Positions 1 through 9,616 are shown, numbered from the stretch's first letter. The stretch is DNA of 64,000 nucleotides from CAWKGC01 sp963849005 (GCA_963849005.1 CAWKGC010000028.1:62001-126000); one strand, 5' to 3'. Made by a program: numbers and translations. Notes: generated by a model not told the origin, from the letters alone.

Positions 1-69
1 GATCACCTCGGGCCGGCACAGCGCCACCGCCTCGGCGACCCCCCTCGATCCCTCGATCTGCCTAAGCAT
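1..69 (-). CDS. porA: 2-oxoacid:ferredoxin oxidoreductase, alpha subunit (N-terminus only)
   Basis: Only the first 23 codons are in the window; the gene runs off the left edge. The visible residues include IEGSRGVAEAVALCRPEVI, typical of the start of the alpha subunit of pyruvate or other 2-oxoacid:ferredoxin oxidoreductases, which carries the pyrimidine-binding domain for thiamine diphosphate. The ATG at 69 overlaps the end of the gamma-subunit gene (stop at 64-62), an arrangement that usually means translational coupling. The true 2-oxoacid substrate cannot be told from this fragment. Confidence 0.75.
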   Translation of the reverse strand, partial: MLRQIEGSRGVAEAVALCRPEVI

Positions 70-640
70 GGGCGGCCTCCAGCATGCCGCTCACGAGCGC
101 ATGCGCTTCCGTTGCGGCGGCGACGTTGCCCTCGGCGATCTTCGCCGGGAATTTCTCGCGGATGGCGGCAATGACCGACTCGAGCTTCACCTGCCCGCTG
201 ACCGCGGCGAACCCGCCGAGCAGCGCGGCGTTGGGCACCGCGCGGCCGACGTGCTTCATGGCGAGTTCCGTCGCAGGCACCGTGCACAGCCGCGAACGGT
301 GGAAACGCTGCGCGAAATCGCCCAGGCCCAGCTCGTCGAAGCCGCGCTTGGAATTGATGAGGATGTAGCCTTCGGCACCCAGTCCGCTGAACAGGTCGAC
401 CTGGTGCAGGAGCGTCGGGTCCTGGATGATCAGCGCGTCGGGCTGCATCACCGGCTCGCGCATGCGGATCTCCTTGTCGTCGATGCGGCAGAACGCCATC
501 ACCGGCGCGCCCATGCGCTCCGAGCCGAAGCTGGGGAAGGCCTGCGCGAAGCGGCCCTCGATGAATGCCGCCACGGACAGCATCTCGGCGCCGGAAACGA
601 CACCCTGCCCACCGCGGCCGTGAATGCGGACCTGGAACAT
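62..640 (-). CDS. porG: 2-oxoacid:ferredoxin oxidoreductase, gamma subunit
   Basis: A 192-residue protein with the family signature HGRGGQGVVSGAE near the N-terminus and the following FPSFGSERMGAPV segment. It is the gamma subunit of the multisubunit enzymes that oxidatively decarboxylate pyruvate or related 2-oxoacids to acyl-CoA while reducing ferredoxin. I start it at 640 because a good Shine-Dalgarno (GGAGGAG) sits 5 to 11 bases upstream; an upstream ATG at 700 would add 20 basic residues absent from the family. It is the first gene of a leftward operon with porA, and is divergent from fumarate reductase with an FNR-type box between them. These enzymes are generally oxygen-sensitive, so the pairing suits anaerobic or microaerobic use. 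Confidence 0.88.
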   Translation of the reverse strand: MFQVRIHGRGGQGVVSGAEMLSVAAFIEGRFAQAFPSFGSERMGAPVMAFCRIDDKEIRMREPVMQPDALIIQDPTLLHQVDLFSGLGAEGYILINSKRGFDELGLGDFAQRFHRSRLCTVPATELAMKHVGRAVPNAALLGGFAAVSGQVKLESVIAAIREKFPAKIAEGNVAAATEAHALVSGMLEAAHA

Positions 641-734
641 GCTTCTCCTCCGACGTGATTTTTGTTCTGCCTGCCGGGGCAGCGGCTTGCGCCACCTCAT
701 GGTTCACATCCTGTTCCCGCTACTTCTTGGCAGT

Positions 735-748
735 TTGATTCAGATCAA
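735..748. promoter_or_regulatory. FNR/ANR-type box between por and frd operons
   Basis: The sequence TTGATTCAGATCAA is an exact match to the FNR/ANR consensus TTGAT-N4-ATCAA. It lies in the 155-base gap between the divergent por and frd operons, 47 bases before the frdC start and 94 before the porG start. Both flanking operons encode enzymes normally used without oxygen. No clear -10 hexamer sits at the usual class II distance on either side, so which operon it activates is an inference. Confidence 0.75.
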
Positions 749-795
749 GCAATGGCTTGGCGCCCGGTCGCACTGTGTGATTTCACGGAGGTCGC

Positions 796-1581
796 ATGAG
801 CACAAACACCGATGTGGTTGCCGGCGTCGGCCTGTCCGACAAGCCGCGGAAGAGCCATTGGCCCGCGCGCATGGACCTGGCGCAGAGCCTTTCGGGCCTG
901 GCGCTGGGGCTGTTCATGTGGGGCCACATGTTCTTCGTGTCCTCGATCCTCATCAGCAAGGATGCGATGTGGAGCATCACCAAGCTCTTCGAGGGCTACT
1001 TCTTCTTCGGCAGGGCATTCCCGGGCCTCGTCTCGGTGATCGTTGGTGGCGTGTTCGCGCTCATCATCTTCCACGCCTTCCTGGCGATGCGGAAGTTCCC
1101 CGCCAACTACCAGCAGTACCGCGCGTTCATCGGCCACCGCCGCCTGATGGCGCATGAGGACACGACGCTTTGGTGGGTGCAGGCGATCACCGGCTTCCTG
1201 CTCTTCTTCATCGCTGCCGTGCACCTGTACCAGATGCTGATGCACCCCGGCGACATCGGCCCCTACGAGTCGGCCGACCGCGTCTGGAGCGGCCGCTGGT
1301 GGCCGCTCTATTTGGTGGCGCTGTTCGCCGTGGAACTGCACGGCGGCATCGGGCTGTACCGCCTGGCCGTGAAGTGGGGCTGGCTCGAGGGCAAGGACCC
1401 CGACGCGAGCCGCAAGCGCCTCAAGGTCCTGAAGTGGGCCCTCACGGTGTTCTTCATCGTCCTCGGCCTCGCCACGCTCGCCGCGTACATGAAGATCGGA
1501 TACGAGCACCGAAGCAATGTGGGAGAGCGCTACACGCCGTCGTGGGTCCTTCCCGAGAAACCTCCGGGAGTGCCGAAATGA
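796..1581 (+). CDS. frdC: Menaquinol:fumarate reductase, diheme cytochrome b subunit
   Basis: The 261-residue membrane anchor of a succinate/fumarate oxidoreductase with a single diheme cytochrome b, as in Wolinella succinogenes FrdC. Five hydrophobic segments are visible. Histidines fall at 44, 93, 143 and 182, the same residue numbers as the four axial heme ligands of the Wolinella protein, and Glu66 and Glu180, which act in quinol oxidation and the transmembrane proton pathway there, are also at the same positions. Shine-Dalgarno GGAGG is at 787-791. It overlaps frdA by 4 bases (ATGA). Its likely job is to oxidise menaquinol at the membrane and pass electrons to FrdB. Confidence 0.93.
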   Translation: MSTNTDVVAGVGLSDKPRKSHWPARMDLAQSLSGLALGLFMWGHMFFVSSILISKDAMWSITKLFEGYFFFGRAFPGLVSVIVGGVFALIIFHAFLAMRKFPANYQQYRAFIGHRRLMAHEDTTLWWVQAITGFLLFFIAAVHLYQMLMHPGDIGPYESADRVWSGRWWPLYLVALFAVELHGGIGLYRLAVKWGWLEGKDPDASRKRLKVLKWALTVFFIVLGLATLAAYMKIGYEHRSNVGERYTPSWVLPEKPPGVPK

Positions 1582-3554
1582 AGATCATCTACACCGATGT
1601 GCTGGTGATCGGCGGCGGGCTCGCCGGACTCAGGCTCGCGATCGCCGCGCGCCGCCGCGGCCACGACGCGATCATCCTGTCGCTGGTGCCGGCCAAGCGC
1701 TCGCACTCCAAGGCCGCGCAGGGCGGCATGCAGGCATCGTTGGGCAACGTCGCCAAGGGACAGGGCGACAACGAGGACGTGCATTTCGAGGACACCGTGC
1801 GCGGCTCGGACTGGGGCGCCGACCAGGAAGTGGTGCGCATGTTCGTGAACACCGCGCCCAAGGCCGTGCGCGAGCTCGCCGCCTGGGGCGTGCCGTGGAG
1901 CCGTGTGCGCAAGGGCGACCGGCAGGTCATCATCAACGGGCAGAAGGTCACCATCACCGAGCGCGACGAGGCACAGGGACTCGTGGCGCAGCGCGATTTC
2001 GGCGGCACCAAGAAGTGGCGCACCTGCTACGCCGCCGACGGCACGGGCCACGCCATGATCAACGCCGTGGCCGACCAGGCGATCGCCGACTCGATCCCCG
2101 TGCACGAGCGCATGGAGGCGCTGGCCCTCATCCACGACGGCGCGCGCTGCTACGGCGCCATCGTGCGTGACCTCGTCACCGGCGAGCTGTCCGCCTATGT
2201 CGCGACCGCGACCGCCATCTGCACGGGCGGGGCGGGGCGCGTCTATCGCACCACGACCAACGCCGTGATCTGCGAAGGGATCGGCCACGGCCTCGCGCTC
2301 GAGACCGGCGTCTCGGCGCTCGGCAACATGGAAGCCGTGCAGTTCCACCCGACGGGCATCTATCCGGCGGGCATCCTCGTGACGGAAGGGTGCCGCGGCG
2401 ACGGCGGGCTGCTCAAGGACGTGGACGGGCACCGTTTCATGCCGGACTACGAGCCGGAGAAGAAGGAGCTGGCCTCCCGCGACGTCGTGTCGCGGCGCAT
2501 GGAAGAGCACATCAAGAAGGGCAAGGGAGCCAAGTCGCGCTTCGGCGAGCATCTCTGGCTCGACATCACGCTGCTGGGCGAGAAGCACATCCACACCAAC
2601 CTGCGTGAAGTCTGGGACATCTGCCACTACTTCCTCGGCGTCGACCCGGTGAAGGAGATGATCCCGGTGCGGCCCGCGCAGCATTACACGATGGGCGGCG
2701 TGCGCACCGACGCATCGGGCCAGAGCCCGACCTTGAAGGGGCTGTTTTCCGCCGGCGAGGCTTCCTGCTGGGACATGCACGGCTTCAACCGGCTGGGCGG
2801 GAACTCGGTGGCCGAGACGGTGGTGGCGGGCATGATCGTGGGCGAGACCATCGCGGACTACTGCGACAACCGCGCCAACGAACCGGCGATCCCGACTGCG
2901 CTGGTGCGCGAGTTCCTCGAGCGCGAGACTGCGAAGCTCGCAGCGTTCACCAAGGGCGGCGGGACGGAGGACGCTTCGCTCATCAAGGGCGAGATGCAGG
3001 ACCTGATGACCGGCAAGGTGGGCATCTTCCGCACCGGGCAGGACCTCGAGGAGGCCGTCGACAAGCTGCAGAAGCTGCTCGTGCGCAGCCGTCGCATCGG
3101 CCTGCGTTCGGCCTCCCTCGGCGCGAATCCCGAACTGGTAACCGCCTACCGCGTGCAGCGCATGCTCAAGATCGCCCTCACGATCGCCTACGGCGCCTCG
3201 GTGCGCACGGAAAGCCGGGGCGCGCATTTCCGCTCCGATTATCCGCGCCGCAACGACGCCGAATGGCTCAAGCGGACGCTCGCAACATGGAAGGGCGATT
3301 CCGACACGCTGCCCACGCTCAAGTACGAGCCGCTGGACATCACGCGCATGGAACTGCCGCCGGGCTGGCGCGGCTACGGCACCAAGGACTACATCGACCA
3401 TCCGGACACGCCGGAGCGCCAGAAGGCGGTCGAGGCGATCCGCGCCCAGTACGCGAACGACCGCTTCGCGATGCAGAAGGCGCTCATGCCCTACGAGCAC
3501 CTCCTGCCCCCGGGCCTGCGCGGCCGCAACGAACGCATCGACGAGCCTTTCTAG
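1578..3554 (+). CDS. frdA: Fumarate reductase flavoprotein subunit
   Basis: A 658-residue flavoprotein that reduces fumarate to succinate at a covalently bound FAD. The N-terminal dinucleotide fold is visible (VLVIGGGLAGL, residues 8-18). His43 in SHSKAAQGG is the expected FAD attachment site; His257, Arg301 (in ASRDVVSRR) and His369 correspond in number to active-site residues of the Wolinella enzyme. The start at 1578 overlaps the frdC stop; the open frame continues upstream to 1170 but that part lies inside frdC. The length is close to the Wolinella protein (656). Succinate dehydrogenase is the alternative reading, but the diheme anchor and the adjacent aspA favour fumarate reduction. Confidence 0.93.
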   Translation: MKIIYTDVLVIGGGLAGLRLAIAARRRGHDAIILSLVPAKRSHSKAAQGGMQASLGNVAKGQGDNEDVHFEDTVRGSDWGADQEVVRMFVNTAPKAVRELAAWGVPWSRVRKGDRQVIINGQKVTITERDEAQGLVAQRDFGGTKKWRTCYAADGTGHAMINAVADQAIADSIPVHERMEALALIHDGARCYGAIVRDLVTGELSAYVATATAICTGGAGRVYRTTTNAVICEGIGHGLALETGVSALGNMEAVQFHPTGIYPAGILVTEGCRGDGGLLKDVDGHRFMPDYEPEKKELASRDVVSRRMEEHIKKGKGAKSRFGEHLWLDITLLGEKHIHTNLREVWDICHYFLGVDPVKEMIPVRPAQHYTMGGVRTDASGQSPTLKGLFSAGEASCWDMHGFNRLGGNSVAETVVAGMIVGETIADYCDNRANEPAIPTALVREFLERETAKLAAFTKGGGTEDASLIKGEMQDLMTGKVGIFRTGQDLEEAVDKLQKLLVRSRRIGLRSASLGANPELVTAYRVQRMLKIALTIAYGASVRTESRGAHFRSDYPRRNDAEWLKRTLATWKGDSDTLPTLKYEPLDITRMELPPGWRGYGTKDYIDHPDTPERQKAVEAIRAQYANDRFAMQKALMPYEHLLPPGLRGRNERIDEPF

Positions 3555-3566
3555 AGGAAGCCTTCC

Positions 3567-4307
3567 ATGGCCGAGACCAACAACCACAGGAAGCTGAGAT
3601 TCCACGTCCTGCGCTACAACCCGGCCGAGCCCGGCGACGTGCCGCGCATCCAGGACTTCGAGCTGGAAGAGGCGCCGGGAATGACGCTTTTCATCGCCCT
3701 CACCGAGCTGCGCGAGAAGCAGGACCCGTCGCTGCAGTTCGATTTCGTGTGCCGCGCCGGCATCTGCGGCAGCTGCGGGATGATGATCAACGGCCGCCCG
3801 GGCCTCGCCTGCCGCACGGTGACCAAGGACCTCGGGCCCGACATCTCGCTCGCGCCGCTGCCAGTGTTCGAGCTGATCGGCGACCTGTCGGTGAACACCG
3901 GCAAGTGGATGCGCGCGATGAGCGAGCGCCTGGAGACCTGGGTGCACGCGAAGGAGGAGGAAGTCGATCTGCAGCGCATCGAGAAGCCGATGGACCCGGA
4001 GCTGGCAGAGAAGATCTACGAGCTCGATCGCTGCATCGAGTGCGGCTGCTGCGTGGCCGGCTGCGGCACGGCGCGCATGCGCGAGGATTTCGTCGGCGCC
4101 GTGGGGCTGAACAAGATCGCCCGCTTCCGCCTCGATCCGCGCGACGTTCGTGACGACGCGGCTTTCTACGAACTGATCGGCGACGACAACGGCGTGTTCG
4201 GCTGCATGTCGCTGCTCGCCTGCCACGACGTGTGCCCGAAGGACCTGCCGCTGCAGACGCAGATCGCGTTCGTGCGCAGGAAGATGGTCAAGGTCGGCGT
4301 GAGCTGA
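3567..4307 (+). CDS. frdB: Fumarate reductase iron-sulfur subunit
   Basis: A 246-residue subunit carrying three iron-sulfur clusters that link FrdC to FrdA. The [2Fe-2S] domain shows CRAGICGSCG and a later LACR; the C-terminal ferredoxin-like domain shows CIECGCCVAGC and CMSLLACHDVCP for the [4Fe-4S] and [3Fe-4S] clusters. The gene starts 12 bases after frdA, with AGAGGAAG as ribosome-binding site, and completes the frdCAB order used by epsilonproteobacteria (anchor first, then flavoprotein, then iron-sulfur). Confidence 0.93.
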   Translation: MAETNNHRKLRFHVLRYNPAEPGDVPRIQDFELEEAPGMTLFIALTELREKQDPSLQFDFVCRAGICGSCGMMINGRPGLACRTVTKDLGPDISLAPLPVFELIGDLSVNTGKWMRAMSERLETWVHAKEEEVDLQRIEKPMDPELAEKIYELDRCIECGCCVAGCGTARMREDFVGAVGLNKIARFRLDPRDVRDDAAFYELIGDDNGVFGCMSLLACHDVCPKDLPLQTQIAFVRRKMVKVGVS

Positions 4308-4349
4308 TCCCTCGGCGGCAATCCCGCCGGGGAAAGCAGGGGAGCAAAC

Positions 4350-5750
<1,401 letters not shown>

Positions 5751-5753
5751 CGA

Positions 5754-5771
5754 CCGGGGCGGGTACCCCGG
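5754..5771 (+). promoter_or_regulatory. Short hairpin covering the next gene's Shine-Dalgarno
   Basis: CCGGGG and CCCCGG form a perfect 6-bp stem around a 6-base loop directly after the aspA stop codon. The right arm includes the first bases of the GGAGGA ribosome-binding site of the following lipoprotein gene. It lacks a T tract, so it is not a terminator; it could damp translation of the next gene. Function is inferred only from position. Confidence 0.35.
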
Positions 5772-5784
5772 AGGAACGTGAACC

Positions 5785-6384
5785 ATGATGGACTTCCTCG
5801 CAGCAATCGTCGTCATCGCGACTTTCACGTTCATCATCCGGGGCGCCGGGGTCCGGCTGGCGCTGCTCGCCGCGCTCGCTTGCGCAATCGCCGCGTGCGG
5901 CCCGGCAACGCAGGCTCCGGCGCCAATCGCAGCATCCGCAGGCGAATGGAGGCAGTTCGAGGGAACGTGGTCCGCCAACGGGTCGCGGCGCACCATTCCT
6001 CTCGGAGCAACGCGCCATGCTTCCGTCATCGACCTGCGCGGGACCCTGTTGCTGGCCGGGCCCGGAAAGCCCGGCGTGGGATTCCGCTCGGAATTGATCG
6101 CGCTCGTCGACAGCGAATCGGGGCTCACGGGACGCAGCGTCTGGACCGATGAGCGCGGCGACCAGGTGTACAGCGAGCTCGCGGGCGTCGGCAGCGCGGC
6201 TCAGAACCGCTTCACCGGCACCATCCTCGGCGGCACCGGCCGATACGCCGGCGCGACCGGGTCCTACGAATTCTCCTGGCAGTCCATGATCGAGGCGGAA
6301 GACGGCTCGATCCAGGGCCGCGCCGTCGGCCTCAAGGGCCGCGTGCGGCCCGGTGCGCCGGGACAGGCGGGATCGCCGCCATGA
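5785..6384 (+). CDS. Putative lipoprotein with allene-oxide-cyclase-like barrel
   Basis: A 199-residue protein of unknown function. A hydrophobic leader ends in AIAAC, a plausible lipobox with the acylated cysteine at residue 38; it is preceded by an unusually long first hydrophobic stretch, so the signal is not textbook. The C-terminal half contains FTGTILGGTGRYAGATGSYEF, cut here only in description, resembling the repeat found in dirigent and allene oxide cyclase-like beta barrels. It begins behind a clear GGAGGA and ends overlapping the next gene by 4 bases, so it belongs to the frd-aspA transcription unit. I know no role for such a protein in fumarate respiration. Confidence 0.7.
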   Translation: MMDFLAAIVVIATFTFIIRGAGVRLALLAALACAIAACGPATQAPAPIAASAGEWRQFEGTWSANGSRRTIPLGATRHASVIDLRGTLLLAGPGKPGVGFRSELIALVDSESGLTGRSVWTDERGDQVYSELAGVGSAAQNRFTGTILGGTGRYAGATGSYEFSWQSMIEAEDGSIQGRAVGLKGRVRPGAPGQAGSPP

Positions 6385-7781
6385 CCGCCTCGCCGATGCT
6401 CAAGCGCGCGGTGCCTTTCGCCATCGCCATCGGCATCTGGTTCTCGCCGGTGCCGGCCGGCCTCACCGCGCCGGCGTGGCACCTGTTCGCGGTGTTCGTC
6501 GCAGCCATCGCTTCGGTGCTGATCGGCGCGTTCCCGCTCCTCACCGCCGCGATGATCGCGGTGGCGACCGTGGTGCTCACCGGGACCATCACGCCCGCGC
6601 AGGCTTTCTCGGGCTTCGCCAATGCCAGCGTGCTGCTGGTCGTGATCGCGTTCCTCGTCGCGCAAGCTGTCGTGAAGTCGGGTCTCGGCAGGCGCATCAG
6701 CCTGTTCATGGTGAGCCGTTTCGGCGGCTCGCCGCTCGGGCTCGCCTACAGCATAGTGCTCACCGACGCCTGCATCGCGCCGGCGTTCCCCAGCAATACC
6801 GCGCGCGCCGGCGTGCTTTTCCCGGTGGTGCTGGCCGTGACCAAAGGCGCGGGCTCGCGCCCCGACGACGACGCAAGCCGGCGGCTGGGCGGCTATCTCA
6901 TGTATTGCGGCATGGCGAGCCTCGCGGTCTCCTCCGCCTTGTGGATGACGGCGACTTCCGCGAACCCGATCGGCGTGCAGGTCGTGAAGCAGTTCGGCCT
7001 CCAGATCGGTTTCGGGAGCTGGCTGCTTGCCGCATGCGTGCCGGCACTCACCGCGATCGCATTGCTGCCGCTGCTCATCGCGAAGCTCTTCCCGCACGGC
7101 GCCAGCGCCACGCCCGAGGCGCCGCGGGCCGCGCGCGCCGAGCTTTCCGGCATGGGCGCGATGTCCCGCGACGAACGCATCACCGCCGTCGTGTTCGTGG
7201 TGATGGTCGCCGGATGGGTGTTCGCCGACACGCTAAAGCTGAACGTCACAAGCATCGCCTTCGCCGGGTTCGGCGCCCTGCTGCTCGCGGGCGTGCTCAC
7301 GCTCGAGGACATCGCCTTGCAGGGCGAGACGCTGGTCACGTTCCTGTGGCTCGCGGTGCTCTTCGCGCTGAGCGGCCAGCTGAACGAACTGGGATTCATG
7401 GGCTACGTCGGCGAGCGCCTCGCCTCGCACCTCGGCGGGCTCTCGTGGCCGGTCACCTACGTCACGCTCGTCGCGGTCTATGTGGCGATCCACTATCTGT
7501 TCGTGAGCCAGTCCTCGCAGGTACTTGCGGTGCTCGGGGTCTTCCTCGATGTCGGCATCCGCGGCGGCGTGCCGGCGCCGCTGATGGCGTTCGCCCTGCT
7601 CTTCGCCAGCAGCTATTTCTCGGTGATCACGCCGCAGGCGGGAAGCCAGAACATCATCTTCGTGGCGAGCGGCTACCTCACGCAACGCGAGCTCTACCGG
7701 CTCGGGCTCCTCACCACGCTCGCTTTCATGGCGGTGTTCCTGCTGGTCGGCACGCCGTGGATCCTGTTCGTCACCGGTTGA
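6381..7781 (+). CDS. DASS-family (SLC13-type) anion/dicarboxylate transporter
   Basis: A 466-residue polytopic membrane protein with about a dozen hydrophobic segments and the two substrate-site hallmarks of divalent anion:sodium symporters and their bacterial antiporter relatives: PSNTARAG in the first half and the TPQAGSQN stretch in the second. The first is the SNT motif that coordinates the carboxylates. It overlaps the preceding lipoprotein gene (ATGA), placing it in the frdCAB-aspA operon, and a C4-dicarboxylate such as fumarate, aspartate or succinate is the most likely substrate. Substrate and coupling ion are inferred, not seen. Confidence 0.85.
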   Translation: MTASPMLKRAVPFAIAIGIWFSPVPAGLTAPAWHLFAVFVAAIASVLIGAFPLLTAAMIAVATVVLTGTITPAQAFSGFANASVLLVVIAFLVAQAVVKSGLGRRISLFMVSRFGGSPLGLAYSIVLTDACIAPAFPSNTARAGVLFPVVLAVTKGAGSRPDDDASRRLGGYLMYCGMASLAVSSALWMTATSANPIGVQVVKQFGLQIGFGSWLLAACVPALTAIALLPLLIAKLFPHGASATPEAPRAARAELSGMGAMSRDERITAVVFVVMVAGWVFADTLKLNVTSIAFAGFGALLLAGVLTLEDIALQGETLVTFLWLAVLFALSGQLNELGFMGYVGERLASHLGGLSWPVTYVTLVAVYVAIHYLFVSQSSQVLAVLGVFLDVGIRGGVPAPLMAFALLFASSYFSVITPQAGSQNIIFVASGYLTQRELYRLGLLTTLAFMAVFLLVGTPWILFVTG

Positions 7782-7842
7782 GCGGGGGATTGATGCCGAT
7801 CATCACCGTGATGCCGCAGCGCGCGCGTTTCCGGATGCATTG

Positions 7843-7884
7843 TTGCTCCGGATCAAAGTTGCGGTGGTCGCCACGATGGATAAT
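7843..7884 (+). promoter_or_regulatory. FNR-type class II promoter before second DASS transporter
   Basis: TTGCTCCGGATCAA (7843-7856) matches the FNR consensus TTGAT-N4-ATCAA at nine of ten fixed positions. Its centre is 41.5 bases before a start predicted from GATAAT (7879-7884), a five-of-six match to the -10 hexamer, which is precisely the class II FNR geometry. The transporter begins at 7938. The combination of box, spacing and -10 makes this the more convincing of the two FNR promoters in the window. Confidence 0.6.
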
Positions 7885-7937
7885 TGGTCTTTGAGAGGGT
7901 CGCCTCTCCGGCGGCCCGCCATCGATGGAGGTCCGTC

Positions 7938-9449
7938 ATGTCAAGCACCCTGCCCCGCGGCGCGCCCGTCACGGTCGCTGCCAAGACCCTGCCCGAACAC
8001 CCGTTCCCCTGGCGCGCGCTTGCGCCGGTGGCAGTTGCAGTCGCGATTGCACTCTTCCCCGCGCCCGAAGGCCTGGCGCAACATGCGTGGTATTTCTTCG
8101 CCATCTTCGCCGGTGTGATCGTCGGCCTCATGCTCGAGCCGCTTCCGGGCGGCGCGATCGGCCTGATCGGCGTCACATTGGTCGCTGTCCTTGCGCCCTA
8201 TGTGCTGTATTCGCCGGCCGAACTCGCGAAGCCCGGCTTCAAGGCGGTGAACGCGTCGCTGGCCTGGGCGCTGTCCGGATTCGCCAACAGCACCGTGTGG
8301 CTGATCTTCGGCGCGTTCATGTTCGCGCTCGGCTACGAGAAGACCGGGCTCGGGCGTCGTATCGCGCTCAAGCTGGTGAAGGCGATGGGCAAGCGCACGC
8401 TCACGCTCGGCTACGCGGTGACGATCTCAGACACGATCCTCGCCCCGTTCACGCCTTCCAATACGGCACGCAGCGGCGGCACGATCTACCCGGTGATCCG
8501 CAACCTGCCGGCGCTCTACGATTCGAAGCCCAACGACCCGTCCGCCCGCCGCATCGGCTCCTACCTGATGTGGGTCGCGATCGCCACCACTTGCGTGACG
8601 AGTTCGATGTTCCTCACCGCGCTCGCGCCCAACCTGCTCGCCCTCGAGCTGGTGCAGAAGACGGCGAAGATCAGCATCACCTGGACGCAATGGTTCCTCG
8701 CCTTCGCGCCGGTGGGCATCGCGCTCCTCATCCTCATCCCCCTCATCACCTACTGGATCTACCCGCCTGAAGTGAAGAGCGGCGAGGAGGTGCCGAAATG
8801 GGCGGGCGACGAGCTTGCCAAGTTGGGCGACCTCTCCGGGCGCGAAATCACGCTCGGCGTGCTGGTCCTGATCGCACTCGCGCTGTGGATCTTCGGCGGC
8901 GACTACGTGAATGCCACCACCGCGGCGCTGCTCGTGATCTCGCTCATGCTGGTCACGCAGGTCGTGACTTGGGAAGACATCACCGCCAACAAGGCAGCCT
9001 GGAACACGCTGGCGTGGTTCGCAACCCTGGTCGCGCTCGCCGACGGGCTCAACAAGGTCGGCTTCGTGAAATGGTTCGCCGACGGCGTGGCCGCAAGCAT
9101 GGTCGGCTACTCGCCTTTCGTGGCCATGGTGGTGCTGGTGCTGGTGTTCTACTTCACGCACTACCTGTTCGCGAGCATCACCGCGCACGTCACGGCGCTG
9201 CTGCCAGTGATGCTCGCGGTCGGCACCACCGTCCCCGGGCTCGACATGGCGCAGTTCTCGCTGCTGCTCTGCCTCACGCTCGGGATCATGGGGATGCTCA
9301 CGCCGTACGCGACAGGCCCCAGCCCGGTGTACTACGGTTCGGGCTACCTGCCCTCGAAGGACTACTGGATCCTCGGCGGCGTCTTCGGCGTCCTCTTCAT
9401 CGCGGCGTTCCTGCTCATCGGGCTGCCGTGGATGGCGATGATCCGCTGA
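7938..9449 (+). CDS. CitT/TtdT-like dicarboxylate antiporter (DASS family)
   Basis: A 503-residue polytopic membrane protein. It has APFTPSNTARSGGTIYP in its first half, very close to the equivalent stretch in enterobacterial citrate/succinate and tartrate/succinate antiporters, and LTPYATGPSPVYYGSGY in the second half, the corresponding C-terminal site. I start it at 7938 because GGAGGT lies five bases upstream; a TTG at 7884 is possible but overlaps the proposed -10. It would exchange an incoming C4 or C6 acid for succinate, matching the fumarate reductase block upstream. A UUCG-capped terminator follows at once. Confidence 0.85.
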   Translation: MSSTLPRGAPVTVAAKTLPEHPFPWRALAPVAVAVAIALFPAPEGLAQHAWYFFAIFAGVIVGLMLEPLPGGAIGLIGVTLVAVLAPYVLYSPAELAKPGFKAVNASLAWALSGFANSTVWLIFGAFMFALGYEKTGLGRRIALKLVKAMGKRTLTLGYAVTISDTILAPFTPSNTARSGGTIYPVIRNLPALYDSKPNDPSARRIGSYLMWVAIATTCVTSSMFLTALAPNLLALELVQKTAKISITWTQWFLAFAPVGIALLILIPLITYWIYPPEVKSGEEVPKWAGDELAKLGDLSGREITLGVLVLIALALWIFGGDYVNATTAALLVISLMLVTQVVTWEDITANKAAWNTLAWFATLVALADGLNKVGFVKWFADGVAASMVGYSPFVAMVVLVLVFYFTHYLFASITAHVTALLPVMLAVGTTVPGLDMAQFSLLLCLTLGIMGMLTPYATGPSPVYYGSGYLPSKDYWILGGVFGVLFIAAFLLIGLPWMAMIR

Positions 9450-9469
9450 CTGCCCGGCTGTTCCGGCAA

Positions 9470-9500
9470 CGACATGCCGCTTCGGCGGCATGTCGCTTTT
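9470..9500 (+). terminator. Rho-independent terminator after DASS transporter
   Basis: An 11-bp perfect stem (CGACATGCCGC with its complement) closes a TTCG tetraloop and is followed by CTTTT. It starts 21 bases after the transporter stop and closes the fumarate module. Confidence 0.8.
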
Positions 9501-9506
9501 GGGGGA

Positions 9507-9612
9507 GAAAACGGGGTCAGAGTACATTTCCGGACGCGAAGGATCGGCGTGCGATCCGGCCGGAAATGTACTCTGACCCCGTTTTCGACTTAATGTAACC
9601 TGACCCCGTTTC
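9507..9612. repeat. Palindromic REP/MITE-like element
   Basis: Two perfect inverted arms of 27 bases (9507-9533 and 9560-9586), each carrying GGGGTCAGAGTACATTTC or its complement, flank a second smaller hairpin (GGATCG 9541-9546 with CGATCC 9552-9557). A diverged extra half-copy reading AATGTAACCTGACCCCGTTT follows at 9592-9611. Similar GGGGTCAG...ACATTT palindromes are scattered in many proteobacterial genomes and are linked to REP-associated tyrosine transposases; no transposase is present here. The element ends just before the aidB-like gene. Confidence 0.75.
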
Positions 9613-9616
9613 TTCC

